64,000 bases of DNA, taken from NCBI GenBank assembly GCA_018398815.1, contig CM031616.1:71594734-71658733 (forward strand). The letters run 5' to 3'. Under the pieces are notes generated by a model. The model was not told where the DNA came from. It was given only the letters and a program-made list of their open reading frames with translations, and did no database searches. Of this stretch, positions 1 to 10,084 are shown in pieces. The first letter of the stretch is position 1, and the number at the start of each line of letters is the position of its first letter. The translations under genes were made by a program, and so were the position numbers. The DNA comes from Conus ventricosus. Its lineage: Eukaryota; Mollusca; Gastropoda; Neogastropoda; Conidae.

Positions 1-44
1 ACAAAATCCAACACGAACAGAAAAGGGAAGGTAAAGGTTGCAGG

Positions 45-110
45 GACTGGGGGTGGGGGGGGGGGGGGGGTGGGGGTGGGGGGCGGTTGAGGAGAAGGGG
101 GGGGGGAAGT
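45..110. repeat. G-rich simple repeat
   Basis: A run of G broken by single T bases, followed by more G-rich DNA. It is a potential G-quadruplex tract. No gene is visible in the first 136 bases. Confidence 0.8.
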
Positions 111-149
111 GAGGGGAGAGAATCAACAAGCAGAGTTTGAGTGATGGGA

Positions 150-414
150 AAGTAGAAAGAAACTCGTGGAGAGCGTGGCAGCAGAGAGTCCTCAGAAGAG
201 AAGCCCCCTTCAAGCAAGTGTTTCGGCCCTTATCTCCTGACACTCTAGGGGGGTTGGGCCACACCCGGTTCATGACTCCGGATGTCCCTCTGCTGCCCTT
301 TTTTTTTCCCCATCTTGGGACGAGCCATGGCTGGGATTCGAACCATGACCCTCTGGACATGCTCATTTTCTACTTAATGACTCGCGCTTTAACCACTGAG
401 CCACAGGGACACCT
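150..414 (-). mobile_element. tRNA-derived SINE
   Basis: Read on the minus strand, 413 to 318 resembles a tRNA with a split RNA polymerase III promoter. An A-box-like TGGCTCAGTGGTT lies at 403-391 and a B-box GGTTCGAATCC at 344-334, about 50 bases apart. The rest down to about 150 (a short A-rich stretch, then unique sequence) is taken as the SINE body, but its far end was not found. The tRNA fold is imperfect, and a tRNA pseudogene is the alternative. The 98-codon open frame on the plus strand here is a by-product. Confidence 0.65.
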
Positions 415-2096
415 GATATTTGTAGGAAATTAAGCCTTATGAAGTTCACTTTTGTTCCTCCTTGACCAGATCCAGCTTGAAACACCTCTCTGCCACTTCT
501 GCCATTGCTTTCAGGGCTCTGGTTTTTTCCTTCCCTGCAACTGAGAGCTGTTTCATGAGGCTGTATGCAGACGTTCCTACAAATCCCTAGCTCCAATTTC
601 TGCAGTGAGGACTTTGACCTGATAGCCTTCTCTCCTCAGGCAGTTTGCCAGATCAGCATACTTTTCAGTCTTGTAGATTGAGCTGCCTCCATTTTGTTCT
701 CATATGGCACCGTGAGCTCGATCATGATCAGCTGCTTGGTTGACTTAGAGTGGACTAACTATGTCTGGTTCATGCCACTCTTGCTGATGATCTCTGGGTG
801 ACTCTTCCATTCTGGGTGGTCTGCAGTGCACTCCCAGTTCATCTGCCCCATCCAGCAGACTCTGCCAGCATGTTTCGAGTGGCACTGTTGTTCTTGGCCA
901 TGATTTGCTGCCTCCTGCCGTGAAGAATGTTGCGGTGCTTTGGAGTCCTGATTCTCCCTTTTGTGGTGTTGGTACTAGCCCAGACTACTTGTACAATTTC
1001 TTTGAGCACTTGGTTGTGCCTCCATGTGTACCTTCCTTGAGCCAGGGCTACTTTACATGAGCTTAGAACATGCTCCACTGTTTGTTTTTCATGGCAGAGG
1101 GGGCATGCAGGATCGTCTGTTTTCCCCCACTTCACCAGGTTTGCATTTGAGGGCAGAAGGTCATATGCAGATCTGAGAATGAAGCTGATCCTGAGAGGGG
1201 CCATGTGCCAAATGTCATTCCAAGTTAGACTTCTTTGGAGTGCATTCTCCCACGTTGTCCATTGCCCTTGCTGGCTCTGCTGGACTGCTTTTGGAGTCTT
1301 TTTGGTCTTCTTCTTTTCTCATCTCCTGAATCAGCATGTCTCTTTGGCTTTTCCTTTGGCCTTTGACCACCATTCAGTTTTGGTCACCCCAGTCCTTGTC
1401 TGTTGGTCTGTGTGTGTCCTGTTATTTCTCTGATCTTGAGACTTTCTTTTGCAGAATCCATCGCCTCTTGACTTTCCATTTTCTGCCTGTCTTCAGCTGG
1501 GGCTTGATTGCTTCTACCACCTTGTCTCCTGAGTCCTCAGCATGCTTTGAAGTCTGATCTTCCCTGCTTTGTATTCCTTCAGGATGGATTTCAGTGGTAG
1601 TTTGAGCTTTGCTTGCGACAGCACAGCGCGATGTCAGTCAGACAGGGTGGGACACCAAGCCATTTCCTTGTGAACTTGTTGATTTTGGCTTCCATTGCCT
1701 CCACTGTGCTGGTGCAGATGTCGTATATCATCAGAGGCCATAGGAGCTTTGGTATCAGCATGAACTGCAGACACCAGACCTTGTATTTGCCAGGGAGCCC
1801 ACACTGGTCAATGGTCTCCAGCCTTCTTCCGCCATCTGCTTGGTTTCTTTTGCTCTTTGTGTGTCTTTCAGCGAATCATCATACCATCTTCCAAGGCTCT
1901 TGACTGGTTCTTCTGTGACTGTTGGAATGGCCTGGTTGGCAACACTGAAGACCACAGATTCGGCCACTTTTCCTTTCCTCAGTGAGAGACTCCGTGATTT
2001 CTTTGGCTTGAACTCATTCTGGATGAGGCAACTATGTCGTCCAGCCTCTCCAGCACATGACGTGTCTCGTCTTCTCTGGATGAAATCACTGTAGTG

Positions 2097-2522
2097 TCAT
2101 CCATGAAGGCTTGAGAGGAGGCATCTTGTATCCTCGCCAAGGTCTGTTTGTCTCGCGTTGTTTGTTGCTGCTTTCAAGATGAGTTCCATTGCCAGCACGA
2201 ACAGTATCGGGGAAATTGCACAGCCCATTGCAATGCCCACTTCCAAGTTGATCCAATCAGTTGTATACTCCTTGGTAGAGAACCGCATTGAGAAGCCATT
2301 GAAGTACTTCTTGAGCATGTTGCGGATGTTCTTTGGCACATGGTACATCTCAAGAGCCAACTGTATCATCTCATGGGGCACAGATCCATATGCGTTTGCC
2401 AGATCAAGCCACACTACGTCCAGGTCTCTCTTTTCTGTTTTTGCTTTTTGGATTGCGTCCAGATCATTGTGGCGTGTTCTACACAGCCAGCCACGCCTGG
2501 GATGCACCTTTTGGACTGACAC
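2097..2522 (-). pseudogene. Reverse transcriptase palm segment of the RLE-type LINE
   Basis: 141 open codons cover reverse transcriptase motifs A and B. Motif A reads DVVWLDLANAYGSVPHEM and motif B reads VGIAMGCAISPILFVLAMEL. The frame ends one step short of the catalytic FMDD, which lies at 2107-2096 in a neighbouring frame, so a small indel separates motif B from motif C. Earlier fingers-domain residues are found in other frames up to about 2857. Confidence 0.8.
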
Positions 2523-3341
2523 ATCAAGTACTGTTTTCCATCAGGTACTTGGTCAGCCTTGCTGCCATGACAGAGAAGAAGATTTTCCCTTCGACGTTTC
2601 AGTAGTGATATTGGCCTGAACTGGCTGATGTCACTTGAGTTTTGCTCTTTGGGGATGTACACACCATCTGCCGTCATCCACTGGCCGCTGATCTTCTGGT
2701 TTCTTCCAAGCCGATCGCAGCAGCCTGTGGAGCCACTCCAGCACCTTGGGACATTTCTTGTAAAGCTGGTAAGGTATTCCGTTTGGCCCTGGTGATGATT
2801 TGGCTCTGGCTTTGTCGACCACCTTCTTGATTTCCGCCAACGTTGGAGGCTTGCCATTGAACTGTTCTCAGGGTTGGTTGGCCATACCAGACCTTGATGT
2901 CGAGTGGTGCTTTGCTCTGAGTCAGAGTAGTTTTCCTCAGATGCTGCTCAGAACTCCTTTGTCCCACACTTAGGGTCCCAGATTTTGGCTGCTCAAACAG
3001 TGTTCTGGCAAACTGGAAGGGGTCTCTGAAGAAGCGCTCTTGTGTCTTCTTCTTTTTGCTCTTCCTCTTCCTCGCAGATTCCGCTTTGCTGAGGGCGCTG
3101 TGTTTTTCTTTCAGGTCTTCCCACAGTTTTTCCAAGCCTTGTTTTTCAGCTGGCATTGCGGTCTTCATTTGCTTCTTGAGGTTGTTCTTTTGGACTCTGA
3201 TCTTGTCCATCTTTTCTTGCGTCTGGATTTCTTTGGAGGTGTTTTCTCTTTGGGTAGTTTTACTCCATAGGCGTCTCTACATGTGGCATACACAATGTCC
3301 CCATATTGTGGCTAGTTTGTGTTCCAGGGTGCTTTTCCCTA

Positions 3342-3788
3342 TCAGTGCATCGAGTCTTTGGACGATTTTTGCATCCAGTTTCTCCAATCTTCAGTTTCGT
3401 TTGCTCGTGGCAGGTTGAGTTTCAGGCGCCTGGCATCGAGGGCCTGTGCAAATTCCTCATCCGAACCAACAGCGTGGATGTCCTTGGCACTGTGGTTTAA
3501 ATCCTGGCCTTGGTCTTCCGACGTCTTATCTGCTGATGCAGTGCGCTGCTGTTCATTCAGATGAGTCTTCACACATCCCATCTTTGTTCTGTGGATCTTC
3601 ATGCCACGGGTGGTAGTGAAACGCTTTCCACAGACACATGGATATTTCATTTGGTCCATGTTCATAGTCCGTTTGGGATTTGCAGTCGTGATTGGTTGAG
3701 CACCGATGGATTCACCATTCTCTCCCCCTTTCGGTGAATCCTGGGAGCATCTTTTCCTTTTATTTAAGGTTTTACAAGACGGAACCAA
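3342..3788 (-). pseudogene. N-terminal zinc-finger segment of the RLE-type LINE ORF
   Basis: This open stretch of 148 codons holds the DNA-binding N-terminus of the LINE protein. A single zinc finger (CVCGKRF...GMKIHRTKMGC) sits at about residues 50-71, followed by an acidic and polar linker. In R2-type elements such fingers contact the target DNA. The start ATG at 3788 is the first in frame, but the true 5' end of the element is unknown. The frame is lost near 3342 and coding resumes in other frames further along the minus strand. Confidence 0.6.
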
Positions 3789-3790
3789 TT

Positions 3791-4126
<336 letters not shown>

Positions 4127-4227
4127 GGCATTTAATGTGTAAAATCCAAGTTCATTATCATCAAAATTTGAAGAAAGTAAGCTAGTTAATGCTACACACC
4201 ACCACTACCACCTTTCAAAAAAAAAAG

Positions 4228-4228
4228 G

Positions 4229-4296
<68 letters not shown>
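4228..4296. repeat. (GA)n microsatellite
   Basis: An interrupted GA run after a short A-rich tract. The following 4297-4637 stretch is AT-rich and holds nothing I recognise. Confidence 0.95.
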
Positions 4297-4298
<2 letters not shown>

Positions 4299-4637
4299 CA
4301 ATCACAGTCAATTATAAAATACTGATAGGAATAACAATGATGATGATGATCAAAATATTGAGAGAAAAAAATAGAGGATTACTACCACTTTTGGTGATAA
4401 TAGGGCAAAAGCAGTTATAGTATGGGAGAAAGGAGAGGGGTTAGAAACTAGACCTACATGCTTTGTCTTGATTTTGCTCTTAATTAGAAGTAGATGATTT
4501 TTTTTTTACATAGAAACAATGATGCTGGGTGTAGCTATCAGATTTGTGGAGGCACTGGGACAGCTTGTATGTCATATCGTATGTTTGCATGCATTGGCTT
4601 ATTATTTTCAAATTTCAATTGATAGTGATCAACGGAA

Positions 4638-4691
4638 GTGTGTGTGTGTGTGGTGGTGGGGGGGGGGGGGTGGGGGCGAGTGTGTGGTATA

Positions 4692-4749
<58 letters not shown>

Positions 4750-4787
4750 TGAGTGAGTGAGTGACGTGAGTGTGTGTGTGTGTGTGT

Positions 4788-4827
<40 letters not shown>

Positions 4828-4850
4828 GTGTGCGCGCGCGCGCGCGCGTT
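4638..4850. repeat. Composite (TG)n / (GAGT)n / (CG)n microsatellite
   Basis: TG repeats with a G run, a short GAGT block (about 4747-4763), more TG, then alternating CG (about 4832-4849). Alternating purine-pyrimidine tracts of this kind can adopt Z-DNA. Open frames on both strands (Val-Cys or Thr-His) are artefacts. Confidence 0.95.
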
Positions 4851-4962
4851 GGGGGAGGGGGGTGGTAACAGCCACCAAGGGTGCTGCTGAAATGAGTGAT
4901 TCATGTGTAGTGAAGTGAGAACTGGGCCAGTCGTCTGCTATTCATGTTAGCCCGACAGCTAC

Positions 4963-5954
4963 CCACACTTTGTGTTGCATGCTGTCAGGTGGTGTCGTGA
5001 GATTTGTTGTCTGCATACCACACTTTGTGTGCATGTTGTCAGTGGTGTCGTCAGATTTGTTGTCTGCATACCCACACTTTGTGTGCATGTTGTCAGGTGG
5101 TGTCGTGAGATTTGTTGTCTGCATACCTACACTTTGTGTGCATGTTGTCAGGTGGTGTCGTCAGATTTGTTGTCTGCATACCCACACTTTGTGTGCAAGT
5201 TGTCAGGTGGTGTAGTGAGATTTGTTGTCTGCATACCCACACTTTGTGTGCTTGTTGTCAGGTGGTGTCGTCAGATTTGTTGTCTGCATACCCACACTTT
5301 GTGTGCATGCTGTCAGGTGGTGTCGTCAGATTTGTTTGTCTGCATACCTACACTTTGTGTGCTTGTTGTCAGGTGGTGTCGTGAGATTTGTTGTCTGCAT
5401 ACCCACACTTTGTGTGCATGTTGTCAGGTGGTGTAGTGAGATTTGTTGTCTGCATACCCACACTTTGTGTGCATGTTGTCAGGTGGTGTCGTCAGATTTG
5501 TTGTCTGCATACCCACACTTTGTGTGCATGCTGTCAGGTGGTGTCGTCAGATTTGTTGTCGCATACCCACACTTTGTGTGCATGTTGTCAGGTGGTGTCG
5601 TGAGATTTGTTGTCTGCATACCCACACTTTGTGTGCATGCTGTCAGGTGGTGTCGTGAGATTTGTTGTCTGCATACCCACACTTTGTGTGCATGTTGTCA
5701 GGTGGTGTCGTCAGATTTGTTGTGTCTGCATACCCACACTTTGTGTGCATGTTGTCAGGTGGTGTCGTCAGATTTGTTGTCTGCATACCCACACTTTGTG
5801 TGCATGTTGTCAGGTGGTGTTGTGAGATTTGTTGTCTGCATACCCACACTTTGTGTGCATGTTGTCAGGTGGTGTCGTCAGATTTGTTGTCTGCATACCC
5901 ACACTTTGTGTGCATGTTGTCAGGTGGTGTCGTCAGATTTGTTGTCTGCATACC
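4963..5954. repeat. 55-bp minisatellite, about 18 copies
   Basis: Head-to-tail units of 55 bp, each containing CATACCCACACTTTGTGTGC and GTCAGGTGGTGTCGT. Variation is mostly point changes (GTCGTGAG/GTCGTCAG, GCATGTTG/GCATGCTG/GCTTGTTG) plus one- or two-base indels. The unit lacks stops in the plus frames and 55 is not a multiple of 3. Each frame therefore rotates through all three phases, which creates overlapping open frames of 70 to 349 codons. The array lies directly 5' of the putative membrane-protein exons. Confidence 0.95.
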
Positions 5955-6024
5955 CCTCTCCCTCTTCTTCACCTACCTGTGGCTTCCATTCCGCTGTCGC
6001 ACGTGTTCACCACATGGGAGTCAG

Positions 6025-6178
6025 CTGAAGGCAAACTGGCAGCCTTGTTTGATGCAACTATTAATGTACTGGGATGGGCATGTAATTTGTCGAATTCTGA
6101 TGCTGTAACATTCTTCAGGACCGACAGGAAGAGTCAGTCGTCTGTCAAAATCCGTCTGTTGTACGCCACTTTTGACAG
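6025..6178 (+). CDS. Possible extracellular-domain exon of the membrane-protein gene
   Basis: One frame is protein-like from about 6013 to 6178: a helix-like start (KLAALFDATINVLGWAC), an N-glycosylation sequon in NLSN, then a beta-strand-like VKIRLLYATFD. It ends at a good donor (GACAG|GTCAGC) at 6178/6179, and a weak acceptor TCAG ends at 6024. The region follows the minisatellite and a pyrimidine-rich stretch. Direct splicing to the next exon at 6452 is out of phase by one base. Either a junction is wrong, a one-base assembly error exists, or this is not an exon of the same gene. I do not recognise a domain; an Ig-like edge is possible. Confidence 0.35.
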
Positions 6179-6301
6179 GTCAGCTTCACACTTTCTTACG
6201 ATTGCATGGTCATTCACACAATTCTTCCTCTCCTTTTTTTTCTCTGTTGAATATCTAGAGCGCATTATTCCAGCCAAATTTGATTTCATCTCTCTCTCCT
6301 G

Positions 6302-6347
6302 TATCTATCTGTCTCTCTCTCTCTTTCTCTCTCTCTCTCTCCCCCCG

Positions 6348-6435
<88 letters not shown>

Positions 6436-6445
6436 CCTCTCTCCT
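6302..6445. repeat. (TC)n microsatellite forming a polypyrimidine tract
   Basis: About 140 bases of TC with small interruptions lie directly before the acceptor at 6450-6451, so they may double as the polypyrimidine tract of that splice site. Confidence 0.9.
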
Positions 6446-6451
6446 TTACAG

Positions 6452-6623
6452 GCAAAGAATGGAGCTCGACAAACCCAGAACATGGCAAAGCAGACGACAG
6501 GGCTTCAGAGCTGGATTCAGGATTGCTTGCAGGCGTCATCGTCGCTGCCCTCCTCGTCCTTGTCCTTGTCCTCGTCATTGTCGTCCTGGTGTTGAAATTC
6601 GGCGAGGGAAAGATAAATCCAAC
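6452..6623 (+). CDS. Transmembrane exon of a single-pass membrane protein
   Basis: After a long pyrimidine tract and a TTTACAG acceptor, the reading frame gives a short polar stalk (EWSSTNPEHGKADDRASELD), then about 25 hydrophobic residues rich in Val, Leu, Ala and Ile from GLLAGVIVAA to VVLVL. A basic stop-transfer KFGEGK follows. This is the layout of a type I membrane protein, N-terminus outside. A donor GTGTAT follows 6623 (AAC|GTGTAT). Using it leaves phase 2, which fits the exon at 9605 (AC plus A). An alternative donor two bases on (GTATGC) would put a stop into that next exon. The family is not recognised from this exon. Confidence 0.6.
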
Positions 6624-6662
6624 GTGTATGCTCCTTTGTTTCTTTGTCTTTTTCTTTTTAGC

Positions 6663-6684
6663 CACCCCCCCCCCCCCCCCCCCC
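6663..6684. repeat. C homopolymer tract
   Basis: About 22 C in a row inside the intron. The length is likely unreliable in the assembly. Confidence 0.85.
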
Positions 6685-6775
6685 TCCCCCGCACCGTGGC
6701 TCGACGCAGTGGAGAGTCTGTAGATGTGAGTGTATATGCGTTGGTGTATGCGTGTATGAGCCTGTGTGCGTATGG

Positions 6776-6804
6776 TGTGCGCGCGCGCGCGTGTGTGTGT
6801 GTGT

Positions 6805-6847
<43 letters not shown>

Positions 6848-6980
6848 GTGTGTGTGTGTGGTGTGTGTGTGTGTGTGAGCGCGCGTGCGTGCGTGTGTAT
6901 ATGTTATGCATAAGTGTGTACACGTACATTTGATTATTTGTAGGAAACCACTGTTCAAGAAACAAAATAAAGAACAACAA

Positions 6981-7021
<41 letters not shown>

Positions 7022-7060
7022 CACACACGCACGCACCACGCACGCACGCGCACGCGCGCG

Positions 7061-7133
<73 letters not shown>
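6776..7133. repeat. Paired (TG/CG)n and (CA/CG)n microsatellites
   Basis: (GC)n and (TG)n at 6776-6900 are followed 80 bases later by (CA)n and (CG)n at 6984-7133. The two blocks are inverted complements of each other and could form a large hairpin. They lie in the intron between the transmembrane exon and the reverse-strand LINE fragment. Open frames in them are artefacts. Confidence 0.9.
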
Positions 7134-7134
<1 letters not shown>

Positions 7135-7249
7135 TGTATACACACTCACATCTATGGACTCGCCACTTAACACATCTGCATCGCCCCACAGATGCAAACC
7201 ACCAGCGCACACACATCTACAGTATACACTGGAGTCCCTGAGAGATTCA

Positions 7250-9075
7250 AAGTCTTACTTCAGTTAATGCGTGTTTGATCATTTGCGTCTGTTAATTGTT
7301 ACTAGAAAGGCCCAGTATGAGTCTGTCCCAATCTCTAAGAGTCTTTGCAGTGTTGGCCTTGAGATGGTTCCAAAATTTGGTTGGTGATGTTTCTTTTTTT
7401 TTTCTTGCTCTTCCTTTAAGTCTGGATGTGCGGCCACTTCCTCTCTTAATGTTCAGCTCTGACAGATGGTGTATGGTACAGCGACTTTGCTCTTGTTGAT
7501 GAACTGAGTCTACAGATTTCCTATCACATCAAGCTGGCCAAACTTCTCATCACTGCTTTGCCTGCCAGTGTGGCTGCTCTCTCATTGCCTTTAATACCTG
7601 CATGTCTGGGCAGGACAACCACAGGACTCTCTCCATGGAAGGCTGCGCATTACTTCATGCCCAGCAGGGCTTCCTATTCCACTCTCCACTTTCTGAAGTA
7701 GATTCATGGAGATTGCTCAGTGTCATGGCTTGCTACGTTTTGAAACTGGCCGTGGATGAGAGCCAGTGGAGTGCTTGTGTCACTGCTACTGCTTCCATTG
7801 TTAGACTTCCATCAATGTCTTCCTGGATAGTTCGGCCATTGTGCTTCACTGTGTATCCTCAGCCATACTTTCCTGTGGTGACGGAACCATCAGCGTATAT
7901 GATAATATCTTCCTTTGTGCTAAGGTTTTCTATCTGCATCAGAATCTCTGTGTAACTTTGCCTTCTGGCTTTTCTCGACAGTCTCTCACAAGTTCAGGAG
8001 CGATGGTAATTTGGTAGAGGCGTTTGAAGAGGTCTGGAAACTTTTCTCATTCCTTATTTCTTTGAGTTCTGATAACTGGCACACAACACAAACTGTGTAT
8101 TGTCTTCTACCTGGTCCAAACCATGATTCTGCACGTGCTAGGCGAGTTCCTTTTGCTTCCTTGATCGCCACGTGTAGTTTGGGGATTTTCACTTGTTCTA
8201 GTTTGTGTCTTGCCCGCAGCGAAGGAAGGTCAAGCAGGTATCACACAGTTTCAACTGTTGTGTCTTTCGTGGTTCCTAAGTTTATTCCATTGCTTCATTT
8301 TGAATTCTTTCTACCTAAGGAGATTGCTCTTGGTCAGGGCTGTAAGCCCTGGTCCATTATCAATCACGCTGAGTGTAAGTGCGTGATGCAGCCGGTAGAG
8401 ATGGCGCTGTTCAATGCCTTTGACTACCATTGTTTTCAAGGCAGACAGACCCTTCTTACATTGAGAGCAATACTATTAACATGTTTTCTAAAGGTCAGCA
8501 TTCTATCAAAGCCTATACCCAAATTGCGTCGCTTGTCGGTTGATTCAATTGGTATTCCACTGAAGGAAACTGGTGAGGGTAATTGTCCTGATGTCTTGTT
8601 GTTGAGAGTGCATACCAATGTCTGGGCTTTTGTTGGGTTCAGAGACGATTCAGTTTTTTGACACCACCGAGCAATGTTGCTCGATTGCTGCTGAACTGCT
8701 TTAGTTCTTTCTTGAGCATTCTTTGATATTTTGTGGAATCAGACCATCATCTGCATGTGTCAACAGTCGAGCAATTCCGTTTCTATTGAGGTCTGCAAGG
8801 CATTATGTGTAACATTGTATAGAACGGGGGAGATTTAACTTGGTCAAATATTTCTGCTTTTCCTCCAAATTTATGTGATCAGTCTGTTCTATGAAACTTT
8901 TCAGTACAGCCGATGCTTTCTCCACATTTGTTTTGAGTTTTGTAATCCCACCAGCAGTTCGGATATCTGGGGTGTCGTTTGTTCTGTGCTTTCCTTCCAT
9001 GTGACGATTGAACAGCCAGAACTGAGTGAATGCTGTGTCATAATTAACAGACACACAGAATGTCGCCATTTAGTT
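7250..9075 (-). mobile_element. I-like LINE fragment with RNase H domain, decayed
   Basis: Minus-strand coding can be followed from an endonuclease-RT linker (9069-8803, with EKASAVLKSFIEQTD) to RT motif C (HADDGLI, the ADD at 8754-8746). A thumb region follows with FSGIPI and LGIGFDRMLTFRKHV (8618-8436), then IPKLHVAIKEAKGTRLARAE (about 8192-8130). Next is an RNase H domain starting near 7905 (IIIYADGSVTTGKYG) with SLTMEAVAVTQALHWL, and a C-terminal tail ending LGLSSNN at the stop 7294-7292. An RNase H domain after RT is typical of the I superclade of LINEs. RT motifs A and B are missing, so the copy is internally deleted, and many stops and frameshifts are present. It lies antisense inside an intron of the putative membrane-protein gene. 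Confidence 0.8.
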
Positions 9076-9604
9076 TGTTTTGCTTCTTCGTCTACTCAAA
9101 TTTCACTACTTGTGTTCAGTTTACAGAATTTATCAAAAGTTAAACAAAGGAAAGAAAAGGACCCTTTTCAATAATGACAGCAATGAAGGAAATAGCACGG
9201 GAAACTTGAGGAGAAGCAGATGCAAAAGAAACAACATTACAACCACAACAAATTTTGGTGGAACAGAGACACAGAGGCAGCCTGGAAAGAGAAACACAAG
9301 GCGAGAGAATTGTCAGAGAGAAAGAAGAAAACCCTGCCCTGATCCACCCATTGAAACAAACGTAAATCAAAAGACTGAGCGATTCAAAGATTACACACAA
9401 AAACGACTGAACCGATTTAAACCAAAATGACGGAAAGACGAATTTGACCGGAAACTTGAGACATGTTGACGGAAACCGTTCGCTGGCGACGACAGAAATC
9501 AAGATCTAAACATCGTGCTGCACACGTCAAATGTTTGTATTTATCTGTTACACTCTGCACCAGCGGACAGAACGCCTTCGTGCTTTTTGACCGTTCTGTT
9601 GCAG
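9076..9604. other. Intronic stretch without a recognised gene
   Basis: Open frames of about 116-120 codons exist on both strands here, but their composition is simple (Arg/Asn/Thr-rich or Ser/Phe-rich) and no domain is seen. I treat it as intron. Confidence 0.5.
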
Positions 9605-9672
9605 ACATTCCAGCAGGGGGGCGGTGCCTTTGGCTGTGGTGAACCCTGCCTGCCCTACTGTCAACAACGAAG
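9605..9672 (+). CDS. Short juxtamembrane exon of the membrane-protein gene
   Basis: A 68-bp segment is bounded by a strong acceptor (TTCTGTTGCAG ending at 9604) and a strong donor (GAAG|GTGAGG at 9672/9673). In the phase supplied by the transmembrane exon (phase 2 in) it has no stop, encodes about 22 residues (HSSRGAVPLAVVNPACPTVN...) and leaves phase 1. That phase matches the acceptor at 10084/10085 of the tail exon. Agreement of both phases is the main evidence. The exon is short and further exons may be missing between 6623 and 9605. Confidence 0.5.
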
Positions 9673-10084
9673 GTGAGGCAAGACAGAAACTTCCTTTCCC
9701 CTTCCCTGCCTCCCTCACTGGCATTACTCACACACTTTTAGTCTGGCTGATCCATGCACTGCCATACCCCAAACTCGTCCAGTCGCACCTTCGACACTGA
9801 CAGTCTACAGGGGGCAATCAGTATCAGGTCGCCACAAGGCAGCTCACCTGAGGAGACGCTGCACTGTAGCCGAGTCACTTAAGTGGTGTTCTTTGGAGCC
9901 TGGTGTGGTCAATACACGCAGGTTACTCTGTACTCAGCCTCCTACTGGCCACAATAGTTGATTTTGTCGCAGAGGCATTTGTGTTGGTGTACGGTATCTT
10001 TGGGCATGCTTATGACCATATTTAGGCCTACTACTGTGGTTAGTGAATGAAAGACACTGACATGTGCTCCTGCATGTGCACCAG

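Larger units (their letters stand above)
440..3790 (-). mobile_element. Degenerate RLE-type non-LTR retrotransposon (R2-superfamily-like)
   Basis: A near full-length but frame-broken LINE on the minus strand. In order from 3790 downward: an N-terminal zinc finger (C-x-C-x12-H-x5-C, about 3570-3645); a basic linker (3210-2990); reverse transcriptase fingers and palm, with QFRPISLL near 2640, motif A LDLANAYGSVPH near 2390-2440 and motif B GIAMGCAISP near 2210-2240; the catalytic FMDD at 2107-2096; a thumb (about 1550-1970); a CCHC motif C-x2-C-x7-H-x4-C (about 1109-1059); and remains of a PD-(D/E)xK restriction-like endonuclease, with PDIV-like and IELTVPYE segments around 800-700. CCHC plus restriction-like endonuclease is the hallmark of site-specific R2/NeSL/Hero-type LINEs. 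At least five frame changes and several stops make it inactive. The clade within that group is not determined. Confidence 0.85.

Noticed and set aside
137..433. 98-codon plus-strand frame
   Set aside because: It overlaps the tRNA-derived SINE in antisense and has no other support.
2158..3564. Plus-strand frames opposite the RLE-type LINE
   Set aside because: Antisense shadows of the reverse-transcriptase coding strand.
4615..4904. Thr-His and Val-Cys frames at TG/CA repeats (also at 6575-7241, 26406-26945, 28186-28435, 29978-30040 and 33178-33720)
   Set aside because: Microsatellite translations.
4972..6028. Open frames of 154 to 349 codons over 4972-6878
   Set aside because: They are produced by the 55-bp minisatellite and adjoining TC/TG microsatellites. 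Only the segment 6013-6178 within one of them looks protein-like.
7602..8661. Plus-strand frames of 117 and 216 codons
   Set aside because: Antisense shadows of the I-like LINE RT and RNase H regions.
9080..9502. Overlapping 116- and 120-codon frames on the two strands
   Set aside because: Low-complexity composition and no domain. Treated as intron DNA.
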